Shown one piece after another: positions 53,955-63,919 of a stretch of DNA of 64,000 nt (positions within the stretch are counted from its first letter, which is position 1; each line of letters starts with the position of its first letter). The stretch comes from Asparagopsis taxiformis. Lineage: Eukaryota > Rhodophyta > Florideophyceae > Bonnemaisoniales > Bonnemaisoniaceae. The position numbers were made by a program, and so were the translations under genes. A model generated the notes under the pieces. The model was not told the DNA's origin, searched no databases, and was given only the letters and a program-made list of their open reading frames with translations. The stretch spans positions 26,269 through 90,268 of the forward strand of contig JALQPE010002394.1 in the NCBI GenBank assembly GCA_030407315.1. Reading direction: 5' to 3'.

Positions 53955-56900
53955 TCAGATATCTAAACGCTCCCAGTAGTTGACATTGAAGGGAGGCTGT
54001 AGCAACTTCTCCCTGGAAGTTCGCAGTGATAGATGGGACCGGATAGGATGCTGGTACCTCACCGAAGAACGACCCTCCGCGAATCCCATTCCTCCGTGAT
54101 ACACGTCCGTTCGGCATACAAGCAGGGAATACGGTGGGATGCGCACGTTCGTCACTGGCACGCGGTACTTGTCTTTCGCTGGATGACTTAGGCACACATG
54201 GCTGAACTTGGCGATACGAATGATGAACCCATCCGCACCAGCAGCCATCATGAAATATGATGGCGAGTTGAGAGGACCAGTTCCAGTTCCCTCACGGACG
54301 GGAACATCGGTATGCATAAGTTGCTCCTGACTACCTTCTGCGGTCAAAATCAGACGAAGACCCGTTTCTGGAAAGACCACCGCTTCTTCTCTTCCAAACC
54401 CGAGCTTCAGGTTCTCCGCACAAATCGCCTTACCTAGCTCCAGAATCAGCTTGTTCCTGTACTGCCGCGCGCTTTCTTGCTCAAGGTCATCGCAGATGCT
54501 TTTCCGGTCCGTCTTGAATACACCAGTGCTGTCTTTCGGTCGAAGTGGTTTCCACGGGTTCTTCTGACTTGCACTTGAGCCACTTGTAGTACCTTGGAAT
54601 GTGCTGGCCATCTGTGTGAATAACTCGTGCGTAGCTGCTCCCACTGTAGTAGAAGAGAAAATGTCTTGCAACACCACGTAACCAAGCTCGTCGATCATTC
54701 TTCTCTGGTAGCTGAAGTATTGTTGGCTTTCACAAGAACCGAGGGGACATACCAAAGTAGAGTAGCCTGCAGCTGCTTCCATTATCTCCGTCCGGATTGT
54801 ATCAATGTCTTCTTCTGTGATATAATACTTCATTCTCGAGTTGGAAGGAACGCATAAAGGCAGCTTCTCAGGTATCTCCTCTGCGAATGTGCGGTCTGGA
54901 AGGGAGTTTTCTTGCTCGTCAGTGAAGAGTGGTGCTTCTTCTCCAGTCGTTCGTTTTCTTGCATTGACTCTACTCTTCTTTTCCCGGGGAGGCCCAATCT
55001 CAATGTTGTCATCCGGCGTATTGGGCTCAGAAAACTTCGCGCTAGTATCTTCCCTTCTTCGCTTCTTATGCAACCTGGACTCGTTTTCATCGCCGCTTCC
55101 ACCAGAACTCCTGCTTCTTCCCGAATTCTCCTTGTCCACTTCGGCCGGGCTAGTGCTGTTAGTTTCTGGTGTCCTGATTCGAAGTTTCAATATCACAGAG
55201 CGGTTCTGCGCATCTCCAGCTTGTTGTCCAGGCGTGTCTATGTCCATGCGACCACTATTGTCCAAGTTGATATCCAGACTTTGCGTATCGCCGCTTTGTT
55301 TCCTTCCCTGAGGAAGATCTTCTCTGACAATCCTTCCCGGCGAATTATCCCTGGCACGACTTTCCCGCTCTGCCCTTGAAGCTGAAAGACGTTCCTGTTC
55401 TTTTTGGAGAACAGCAAGACGTTCTGCTTCCCTCTTCTCAGCTGCTGCAAGACGCGTGGCAGGACGTTCCTGTCCTCCCTCTTTTGCTGCGGCAGGACGG
55501 TCTTCTGCTTCTTTCGGGGTGCTCAGAGGTGCCTCTTCTATTGCTTTCGTCGCGACAGCAGGAATCACTTCTTCAGCCACCACATTTGGAGTAATTTCCT
55601 GTTCTTCCTCCACAACAGCAGAAACTTCCTGCTCTACTTGGGCTTCGGCAGATACTCCTTCTTCTGCTTGAACAGGACCAGGAGTTTCCACCGTTTCCTT
55701 CTCTGTAGAATTATTTCCCTGTTCTGCGGCAGTAGGTGCTTCTTCCTCTTCTGCTTTGGCGCCAGCAACAAGTGCTTTTTCTATTTCTCCGGGGGTCATG
55801 CGATTCCGTTCCCTCTCCTCCTCCGCTTTCGTCTCCTGCATTGCCTTTGTCCCGGTAGCATATTCCAGTTTGTCGTAAAAACTGTTTGTAAACATCCCGT
55901 TCTTGGTTCTCAGACTGCTTCTGTCTACCACGTCGTCATGAAAGTCGACAAGGACGAATACAATGCGCTCTCCAATGCGATGATCATTATCCCCGACCTC
56001 CTTCGCGTTTTCTGCTGCCAAATCCGTTCGCACGAATTCCTCCATCGTTGCAGAGTTCAACCACTTGCGGACGACCTCTGCCATATCATAGATGGCCAAC
56101 AGAGCCAGTAGCCAAGTGCGCATCGTGAACGGACTTCCGCTTCCGATATTTCTGACAAGTCCTCTCTTCCTCCTCATCCTTGTCCACGACGCTGTCATCT
56201 CGAGCACAAACCACTGGAACCACTCCTTATCGCGCGTCCCGCGTCCGTCCGTGCCATTGCGGAATATTGCGTTATTGACAAGATCGAGCACGCACCCGTA
56301 CATATCGGCAGAGTCAATTCGAGAAAAGTCCGGATCTCTTCCCTCGGTTCTTGCATCCTCGATTTCTCTGTTCCTATCCAAAGCATTGTAAACGCTAGGG
56401 ATAGAGCTCCAGTACACGAAAGCAACGCTGTCTGTGCGATTGAACCCCTTCGCAATGTTGATGTACTGCCTATACGAGTTCTCCGAACGGTTCCTGTCGG
56501 ACGGCAGAATATAGCTCACTTCTTTCAGAATAGGAATAAGCCGGACAACAGGAAGATCCATCTGGTTGGAAAACCTGAGAAACTCTATGACCGCACAGAC
56601 ATTGTCGGCAATGCTCACAGAAGCGACATCGTGAGTTTGTATATTGGCTTCGAGAGACAGTTTCAGAACCTCCAGCGCATCGAAAATTAGACGCCCGTTC
56701 GGCGCAATCAACTGTTGTACCCAAACCAATTCCAAGGAATCCCTGTTCTTTCCTGAGTACTTCTCCAGGCATAGTTGCAGAGCAGCTATGCGATGAGAGC
56801 CATCGATGCAGTAAAACTCGTCTCCTTCGTTATCTTCCATTTTGCAGACTGTAATCATAGTTCCAGTGGTAGAGAAACCTCTATCCATGAAAATGCTGGC

Positions 56901-57077
56901 CAGTTCGTTTACACGACCCGGTCGCACCAAACGGGAGGTCACTGTCGGAAACTTCACTTTGCGAGGATCAACTTGCACTTTAGAAGAGCTGTACTGAGCA
57001 ATAGTGATGCTTTTCTCTTCAGCAGAAGGAGAATTGCTCTTCTCCGCTGTAGTATTCATGATACTATTGTCTCCCAT
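53955..57077 (-). CDS. ParB-like / 2OG-Fe(II) dioxygenase-like protein (intact)
   Basis: 1040 aa; start at the ATG ending at 57077 (MGDNSIMN), because the 24 upstream codons open on TTG. The ParB-like domain covers about 40-180, with SRLVRPGRVNELA, MITVCKM and CIDGSHRIAAL (DGSHR 92-96). A helical domain of about 200 residues follows, then a Glu/Ala-rich low-complexity linker (about 430-600) and an acidic-basic region with KKRRRE and KKSRVNARKR, possible nuclear signals. From about residue 770 comes the dioxygenase-like domain: SRMKYYI, GLRLILTAEG, MHTD (His922-x-Asp924), SPSYFMMAAGADGF, PPYSLLVCR, VYHGGMGF (His994), and a later Arg in RSHLSL. Such enzymes oxidise methyl groups on bases or proteins, or other substrates; which applies here is unknown. 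TET/JBP-like activity would be an attractive hypothesis next to a methylase. The whole chain is colinear with the gene pair at 48806-52428. Confidence 0.8.
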   Translation of the reverse strand: MGDNSIMNTTAEKSNSPSAEEKSITIAQYSSSKVQVDPRKVKFPTVTSRLVRPGRVNELASIFMDRGFSTTGTMITVCKMEDNEGDEFYCIDGSHRIAALQLCLEKYSGKNRDSLELVWVQQLIAPNGRLIFDALEVLKLSLEANIQTHDVASVSIADNVCAVIEFLRFSNQMDLPVVRLIPILKEVSYILPSDRNRSENSYRQYINIAKGFNRTDSVAFVYWSSIPSVYNALDRNREIEDARTEGRDPDFSRIDSADMYGCVLDLVNNAIFRNGTDGRGTRDKEWFQWFVLEMTASWTRMRRKRGLVRNIGSGSPFTMRTWLLALLAIYDMAEVVRKWLNSATMEEFVRTDLAAENAKEVGDNDHRIGERIVFVLVDFHDDVVDRSSLRTKNGMFTNSFYDKLEYATGTKAMQETKAEEERERNRMTPGEIEKALVAGAKAEEEEAPTAAEQGNNSTEKETVETPGPVQAEEGVSAEAQVEQEVSAVVEEEQEITPNVVAEEVIPAVATKAIEEAPLSTPKEAEDRPAAAKEGGQERPATRLAAAEKREAERLAVLQKEQERLSASRAERESRARDNSPGRIVREDLPQGRKQSGDTQSLDINLDNSGRMDIDTPGQQAGDAQNRSVILKLRIRTPETNSTSPAEVDKENSGRSRSSGGSGDENESRLHKKRRREDTSAKFSEPNTPDDNIEIGPPREKKSRVNARKRTTGEEAPLFTDEQENSLPDRTFAEEIPEKLPLCVPSNSRMKYYITEEDIDTIRTEIMEAAAGYSTLVCPLGSCESQQYFSYQRRMIDELGYVVLQDIFSSTTVGAATHELFTQMASTFQGTTSGSSASQKNPWKPLRPKDSTGVFKTDRKSICDDLEQESARQYRNKLILELGKAICAENLKLGFGREEAVVFPETGLRLILTAEGSQEQLMHTDVPVREGTGTGPLNSPSYFMMAAGADGFIIRIAKFSHVCLSHPAKDKYRVPVTNVRIPPYSLLVCRTDVYHGGMGFAEGRSSVRYQHPIRSHLSLRTSREKLLQPPFNVNYWERLDI

Positions 57078-57878
57078 TGTAATCCCTGCAATCTCAGTTC
57101 GTTCAATCGGTTCTCTGTTCAAATGTTGTGTAGACGATGAAATCCACAATTGTGGTACCTCCGAGTGCGCTTCCCGTCTCTCAGCTTCCTCTCATATACT
57201 GTCCGGACAAGACATTCCCCCTACCTTCAGTCCTGATGAACCTTACGCTGCACCCGCTCAGCACCTCTGACTCTACCTGATCCTGATACCTCCACAAAGC
57301 GTTTAGCCCTTTCCATCAATCTACACCTAATAGTATGTACCTCTAGCGCATATAATGCAATCGAACCCGTTTACCTCACCACGTCAATTATCATTCATAT
57401 TCCAACAACCTATTTCATCCACACTCTCCACCTCGCTTCTTCTTCCATACCATTGATTCCTATCAATCGATTCTACGTGAGTTTTATACATTTACTACGA
57501 TCCACCTCTCCTACAAGTCTGAAAAATTCATTTCTACACTAACTTTTGCTACTCACAAATAAACGGTTCCCGTGCAGGCCACTGCTTGAATTTCTTCCTA
57601 TTGGCGTACTCGGCTGCAAAGGATTCATAGACTATTTAAACGGTGATCATATAAATGGTTTTCAATGTGCTCCAATGGACAATACACCAATGAACATCAA
57701 TATGAATTCTTTCAACTACCTATTCACTACTGCGATTCAGTTTTCTTGCATACCAAATCTCATTGCCTTCCTACCCTAGTCGATTCAAAATGCTTCCTCC
57801 TCGTCAGTTGATCAATATTCCTTACAACGAGCAGGTCCTCTGGACATCCTAAAGTTGGTTACTTAACCTTAACTATCG
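57078..57878. other. Spacer upstream of the ParB-dioxygenase gene
   Basis: About 800 AT-rich bases with no credible ORF (the 77-codon frame at 57546 has no domain). It probably contains the promoter of the minus-strand gene at 57077; no clear TATA box is visible. Confidence 0.4.
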
Positions 57879-58221
57879 ATGAATTTGCTGTAAGAAAAGA
57901 AAACATTACAGCAGCCACGATTTCTTTACCGGGTAAAAAATTGTGGCCGCTGTAATGAAACGTTTTCTTACAGCAAAGTCATCGTTACGATGACTTTGCT
58001 GTAAGAAAACAAATCATTACAGCGGCCACAATTTTTTACCCGGTAAAAATTCTTGCTGATTTTTACCCGGTAAAAAATTCTTCGGCCACTGCAAGAAAAC
58101 GGTTCCTTACAGCAAATCATTACAGCTGCCACGATTTTTTTACCCGGTAAAAAATTCTTGGCCACTGTAATGGCAACGTTTTCTTACAGCAAAGTCATCG
58201 TAACGATGACTTTGCTGTAAG
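57879..58221. repeat. Palindrome cluster 4
   Basis: The left part is eroded (starts within GAATTTGCTGTAAG). Two full A modules (about 57967 and 58184) and one deleted A (TTACAGCAAATCATTACAG at about 58105) alternate with B modules containing TTTACCCGGTAAAAA and CATTACAGCGGCCA. It lies between the dioxygenase gene promoter and the 3' end of the transposase. One internal stretch (57998-58110) is nearly identical to cluster 1. Confidence 0.85.
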
Positions 58222-58341
58222 CATACCTCCCTCCATCCTCTCAGATCCTCTCCCCACTACTTCGCACCAATCCACCAACGCCCTAGAGTGTACAATTCAT
58301 ATGTGATGCATCTGGTTATTCATTTTATTCTTCCCTAAAAA

Positions 58342-59601
58342 TCATGCAGCCCTCGGTGGAAATCCGTCTCGCCTACATAGTGCATATATCTCTCCACCCT
58401 CCAGCAGTCCGGGTCCGTGCCTTACCTCCCTCATGTTCTCATCATATTCGCATACACTCCCATTGCAATAGTGCATACCAAACACCTCAGTGACTCCCTC
58501 ACTCATCTCCACAATTACTGTTCGTCGCCTCTCTTCGACCTTGAACACTCCTTCATCAGTTTTTTGCAAACCCAGGCAAACTCCATAAGCTGTACCTTGC
58601 TCATCTCTCGCACTCTCGTTCCTCAGGATAAAGAACGCTAGAACAATAAAAAACCGCGGTTCATAATTAATTCTTCCCCGCATTATCTCTGATGTGAGAC
58701 GAGACGCCGGGTACAGAATCGCTTGTGAAGTTGCACCATCCTCACATGTCATCTGTTCAGGGCAAACAGCATGGATGATAGCTCCTGATTCTAGAGAGCC
58801 AGACCTCTGCACTGTTTTCCTTCCCCACTCTGTCGTAGTGCTTCTAGAAACTCTTCTCACCCATTCGGCATACTTTCCACACCCGCTTGTTCCGCTTCCG
58901 TACCTTTCGGTAAAGAACCGTTTGAAAACACCTACAGCACCCTCTGCCATATCACATTTTCCATTCATGTACTCCTTGACCTCGTCAATAGATATACCTC
59001 CATGCCCTCTCCACGTCACAATTTCACCATCCGCCGACAATATCTTTCCTCGACGCTGGGAGAGAAGCTGGAGAACCGGTTCCTGGAAGCAGTTTTTCAC
59101 TACCTCGTCTTCCACATCTATTTCTCTCCCTAGCTCCTGTGAAAGAACGTTGACCATTTGAGAGCATTCGGACGAGGACCAATGTTGTGGCTCCATGCCG
59201 ATTTCGCGCAAAACAATGGCCACTCTCGTCTGCCAGTCATCCGCAAGAACTAATTCCAGCGCTGAAAGCTGTTCGCTTTGGTGATTGGACATTCTCACAC
59301 CTTTCTTCAGCGGCTGATGCATCCGTTCGAATATAAGCTCCTGCACGTGCTTCACAGAGCCGTAGGCAGGAAGCGTATGAACACAAAACTCGACAAGACG
59401 ATGAACATTAGGCTTGTCCAAATGTGCTCCTGCTCCCTTCACTTTCCGACAATACTCATTCAACGTCTCCACGTAGTCTACAGTTCTTCCCAGAATGTAT
59501 TCATTCCTGCCACCTTCTCCGTCAGCCGTCTCTACTTCATGTGGACCGTCTTTCCACCATACGGGCATGAAACTAATACACGAAACCAGCTTCTGAAACA
59601 T
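58342..59601 (-). pseudogene. Transposase, C-terminal part with catalytic Glu
   Basis: 419 codons from the ATG ending at 59601. It starts where the frame at 59607 stops, displaced by one base. The segment KPNVHRLVEFCVHTLPAYG followed by ELIFERMHQPLKK matches the end of the catalytic core of CACTA/KDZ-type transposases (NxH...LP..YG...E/F/E...LKK), providing the third acidic residue. The rest (about 290 residues) is a separate, probably helical region plus a beta-rich tail (FKVEERRRTVIVEM, EVFGMHYCNGSVCEYDE). The link to the upstream frame needs a frameshift or a very short intron; TTTCAG at about 59593 could be an acceptor, but no in-phase donor is obvious. Confidence 0.6.
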
Positions 59602-59606
59602 CACTA

Positions 59607-60665
59607 CTAGTTTGACGGCCCATCAAATTTTTCACGATGACCTTCCCCTTTCCCATCCATCATTCGAGCTGCGTTTTCGAATGCCATAGGTGCTATCAGC
59701 AGCACACTGAATATGTCACTCATGTTCATGGAAAGCAGATTGTTGGTTCCAAATAAACGGTTCTGCCTTCCCATCCTGAACTTCTTCAGAGCGCCCAGAA
59801 TTTGCAATTCAGCTACCTCTCGAATTCGTGGGCTGGCAGCTGAAATACAAGCGTTCAGTACATCTTGTGCCAGTCCAGACAATAGATGGTCAGGTGCTAT
59901 CACTGCGGAACGGTACGGGTCAAAAATTGCTGGGACAACTGAAACTCCGTTTTCCGTCTTCGGTACTTCTTCCTGCACTGCTTCCAAGGAAGTGCTCAGG
60001 ACATGAAATGGTAAATCTTCCCCTTCTTCTGCAGCCAGTCCGAGAGTGCGAAGCTGGGTTTCTGTGGCATCCTTACGTGTCGATGCATTCCGATACTTGC
60101 TCCTGGCATGCGTCGATGTTTGCCCGTTCACTACCGAAGTGTATGCATTCTTCGTGCCACCAGTACTGCTCAGGTCATATTTGCGGAAACTGCAGATGTG
60201 GCACGGAGAGTTTGATGTGTGTCCAAGAACATCCAGGGTATGTGAAACTGCAGGATAGTCTCCAATGCTCCCCACTGGGTCTAGAAATACCACAACATCT
60301 TCTCCCTCTGCATTTTTCGTTGGGAAACCCTCTGTGCTTCCTCGCACTATATCTTGAACGATATATCGCAATACACAATTTGTGGACACTCCCGGAGGTG
60401 GCAAACCAATCACTCGAACCGCTTGGTAGCTTCCCCTTTTCCGAGGCGGTAGATTGAGAGGTAACATATAGCATCCACCAAAACTTCCCTTCCTGCTTGT
60501 GAATGGTTCAAAGTCATCCGTGTAAAGGAGAAATCGGTAAACAAAGTAGTTTCGACCATCCTCCAGCTTTCCCCAACATGGTGCATCTTCTCGCGGAGAC
60601 GCTGGGTGCCATTGCGACCTGTGGTCTCCGAAACCATCCGAGAACACCCTGAAACACGAATTTCT
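59607..60665 (-). pseudogene. Transposase, central catalytic part
   Basis: Contains the first catalytic Asp in VFSDGFGDH, the strand MLPLNLPPRKRGSY, the second Asp region FLDPVGSIGDYPAVSH, and directly after it a zinc-type CHICSFRK, the usual position of the C-x-x-C insert in CACTA, KDZ and hAT-like transposases. It then has PDHLLSGLAQDVLN and LLSMNMSDIFSVLLIAP, which correspond to the D/H and W/S...LL...P motifs before the final Glu. This frame is the same as that of 60666-61259: only a TGA at 60666-60668 separates them, so either a nonsense change or an intron ending TTTCAG at 60650 lies here. The stop at 59607 divides it from the C-terminal part. Confidence 0.65.
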
Positions 60666-61259
60666 TCATAGTTTATCGGGCGGGTTTCTGGCTTCAGCAA
60701 AGCTCGCGCCCGGTGAAAAGCAAAGTAACATGGTGGATGCTTCTCCGACCTGCTCTTTCAAATACCTGTTCACCAATACGACGTGTGGAACAATATCACC
60801 CTCTTCCATTCCAATTGGTAATAGAACGGTTATCACGTCCCCAGCTCGTGTTCCTTTTCCCTTGGCTCCTGCTCCGATTACACATTGCGATATCGCTCGC
60901 AGAGCATGCTGCCTCTCCCATTCCAATAGATGTGACATTCGCGGCTGCAGATATTTTTCGACATGCACATCATGCTCACCGTCGTGTCGAGCCTCATAGG
61001 TAACTATGGTCCTAGCATGAAGTTCCCACAACGACGTAACCGCCACTCTTCTCCTCTTCGGTTTCCCACCATCTCTGTCATTCTTCCTGAACCCTTTTGC
61101 TCTTTCGATGACGGCAACCTGACGAGCTCCTGGATGACATCGGATTCGAATTGCTGTTCCATCAGGTACATAAATGTGCTTCAAACCCTTTTTCCCATCG
61201 CTGTCAATGGGAACAACTGCTGTGCGAACGAATGGGTCGCTCAAAACACCCTCCTGCAC
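60666..61259 (-). pseudogene. Transposase, N-terminal domain part 2
   Basis: 198 codons; this frame opens just after a TGA upstream of 61259 and has no ATG (GTG at 61259), so it cannot be an independent gene by normal rules. Segments such as PIDSDGKKGLKHIYVPDGTAIRIR and VPHVVLVNRYLKEQVGEA look structured but match nothing I recognise. It continues from the 61241-62128 frame by a one-base shift and runs into the catalytic part after a single TGA. Confidence 0.5.
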
Positions 61260-62128
61260 TTTGCAATGAACGAATCTTCAATGCTGCACTCTGCGGTTGA
61301 TTTTTCTCCTTCCGAGCTTCGATTGTTCGCATCACTGCGGAATGCTTTAAAGATTGGTCGAGTCTGGACATCTTTCAGAGCCCATGTGCTTGGGAGTACA
61401 ATACGAACTTTCGCCATTCCTCCACAATTGTCTCTGTCATCTGTTGTTCCACGGGTTCCTACTGCACCTCGATGCTGTGCAGCTCTTGCTCCGCTCTTTC
61501 GAAGGTCTATCGGAAACTCGATGTCACAGCTCTTTGCATAGCAGTGTTTCCTCAAGAATGGTAGTATCTTCTGTCGCATCACAGAGTCCGACGGGACGTG
61601 CTCACTTGGATCTCTGCGGAAATTCATTCCGAACAGGGTACCTTCATAGTGGGCTCTTGTCATTCTTTGAGTTCCACTCAGCTGAAGAGCCCCATACATC
61701 GCAGGCCATTGTAGTAATGCCTTGAAATCACCACATGCTTCATCCCCAGCATTTCGGTCTATCGGGCCTCCAGTTGAAATGGAATCAGAACCTCGTCCGG
61801 TTGCTTCTTCCGATTCCATTAGCGTGCTCGATGCTACGTAGATGTCACTTCCAGCTTCATCGTTGTTGCTGTACACATCAATACAACCTTCTATTGTGTC
61901 ACCCATAGGGATTGGGGACTCCAATAGGTCATCTGTGGTACACTCACGTCGTAGCTCATTACCTCTCGGGATTTCTTTGTTCATGCAGGCTGCATCACTG
62001 CTGCGGATTTCTCCCTGCAGTTTCCCAGGAAGCTGTTTACTGGGACTGGCCACATTGAGTGAATCGAATCTCGCCTTTGTCCTACGACTTGTGGTTTTCT
62101 TTCGAATAGGAGTCCGTCTCGGAGCCAT
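61241..62128 (-). pseudogene. Transposase, N-terminal domain part 1
   Basis: 295 codons from the ATG ending at 62128. The first 25 residues are strongly basic (RRTPIRKK, SRRTKAR), a likely nuclear or DNA-binding tail. An acidic low-complexity region (40-120) follows. About 130-250 looks globular (FKALLQWPAMYGALQL, MRQKILPFLRKHCYAKSCDIEF). The frame ends at 61241 after SFIAKCRRVF, while the next part overlaps in another frame from 61259. The segment is colinear with the transposase parts downstream, so it is most simply the N-terminus of the same protein. Confidence 0.5.
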
Positions 62129-62230
62129 CTTGATGTTTTTGTTCTTTTCTTCTTCGCTCAGTTTTGTTGCATAGAATACAACTCTAAACTTCTATGACAT
62201 GACTACTATCTCAATACAGTACTACTACTT

Positions 62231-62473
62231 TTAACCGTTACGAAACCTTTCCAGGCTTTCATTCGATCCAATGAACTGGTTCACCACAATGCTTTGCCCT
62301 ATGCTCATTGCTTTATGCACATTGATTGCTATTTCATCCGGACTCAACATCGTTTTGCTATCTTGTATCGCATCCCTAACCACAAACCCAGCCAAGATGT
62401 ATCCATTTCCGGAAAACGGCCGTTTATTTCGCAGTGATGCTCTAGGCACTAATACTGAATCTGATTTTCTCAT
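62231..62473 (-). CDS. Small hypothetical protein upstream of the transposase
   Basis: 80 aa from an ATG ending at 62473, in the same direction as the transposase and 100 bases upstream of it. The composition looks protein-like (FSGNGYILAGFVVRDAI, SPDEIAINVHKAM), with no low-complexity bias. No domain is recognised. It could be a first exon, a small separate gene, or chance. Confidence 0.3.
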   Translation of the reverse strand: MRKSDSVLVPRASLRNKRPFSGNGYILAGFVVRDAIQDSKTMLSPDEIAINVHKAMSIGQSIVVNQFIGSNESLERFRNG

Positions 62474-63085
62474 ACACGTACTTCCTACTCGTATACTCTA
62501 CCATTTTCGGCCCTATTTACAAGTTGAAAGCACAATCTCTCGTTGAATCGTACTCGGTGTGATATCTTAAATTAGCATAAATTTATATATTGCAATGCAG
62601 ATTCACTGCTCGCTTGCAACATGAAAATTATAAAATTTCTCCCACACTGCTGTTTCCTAGCCGCCCACATCCACGTGGCCCGCTTTGACTGCCTGCCAAG
62701 TGTGCTCAGAGCATGCAATGACGTCATCGATATATACCGTCCAAATCATCACTGGAAGCGCGGACTCCTCGTCCAGGAAAGTGCGCCATTTTTCCTACTC
62801 CTCGCCTCCCCTTTCAGTAGGCCCCATATGCTAGTGTTTTTCCTATATTTCTGTAGTGATGACGTCATTATAGACTAGAGAAGGCGGTAGAAGATACAAT
62901 AATTTTGCGCCTGTTCTGCCAGGTCATGTGCTTCAAAGCGTAATTCGCACCCTAGGTATCGTTTTTTCTGGGCCTCCCATCGCACCGCTCCGTTTCAAAT
63001 TCATCCCTCTATTGTTCTCCTACACGTCATTTCCGCCCGCAGAGTGCTACTTAAACAACAGATTCTGGAAATCCCTGTTTCCATC
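62474..63085. other. Non-coding DNA near the right end of the giant element
   Basis: About 600 AT-rich bases without a credible ORF. The plus frames at 62621 and 62928 are short and hydrophobic with no domain. Confidence 0.4.
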
Positions 63086-63225
63086 TTCATATCCGTCGGA
63101 AACAAAGCAACAACCTTGGCCGTGGAAGCCGTATAGATCATCTATACTGCTTCCAAAGCGTAAGTTTTAGATCATCAATACTGCTTCCAAGGCAAAGTTG
63201 TTGCTTTGTCTCCGACGGATATGAA
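63086..63225. repeat. Long inverted repeat (35-base arms)
   Basis: Left arm 63086-63120 (TTCATATCCGTCGGAAACAA and on) and right arm 63191-63225 are complementary with a few mismatches. The 70-base loop holds two direct copies of TAGATCATC(T/A)ATACTGCTTCC. It has the shape of a small foldback element or a hairpin at the base of the right terminal region. Confidence 0.8.
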
Positions 63226-63919
63226 CCATGATGGTACGTTTCACACAACTCACGCCACTAACCCAGTTTTCTATTTGTTTTCTCTTTCTCAGGTTTCCAG
63301 TCGGTGAGTGTTCCACTTCTACTTTCATTTATCTTTCTCTCTTAACCACTTCCTCCACTACTTTTCTTTTTCTGCCTGTGAGTACATATCTCAATTTGGG
63401 ATGCAATGGTATTTGTTAAGGTACGTTAGTCTCCTAATCACCATCAATTTCCCTCTCCAATTCAACGTCACTAACTTGTTTCCTTTCTCTACATCATTTT
63501 TCTTTCTTCTCTTCATTTCCTAGCTTATTCATGCAGCTCAATCAGTTGATAGATTTCTAGACTTTTCTAGTAGTTTTAGTTTTACTCGTCGGAATAGTTG
63601 TTAGTTGTAGTAGCATTTTTAACATAGGGATTGTTTATCTCTCAATGTAGCCTGCGCAAATAAACAAATCAGAGTGAGCTTCCCATATCGCATCCCTCTT
63701 AGATTGCTACCTATCCTACCCGCGTATCCCTCTCGCTAGCTCATAGTCATACTACGAAATAAAATTCCTAGCCGTACTATTCTGTCCATTCCCATATGAA
63801 TACCGTCCATGCCCCATCCTCATAGCGCTAGAACTGCCTTCCTCTACCCCAAAAGATGCCCACGACAGCGTGACGCTCCATCTCATCCATCACTCCCAGA
63901 TACCGGAATTTTACTATAG

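Noticed and set aside
48095..58221. CRISPR-like array
   Set aside because: The repeats are palindromic modules with conserved, not variable, spacers, in a eukaryotic setting and without cas genes.
58342..59601. Independent gene rather than transposase C-terminus
   Set aside because: It begins exactly where the central transposase frame stops and supplies the missing catalytic Glu motif in the right order.
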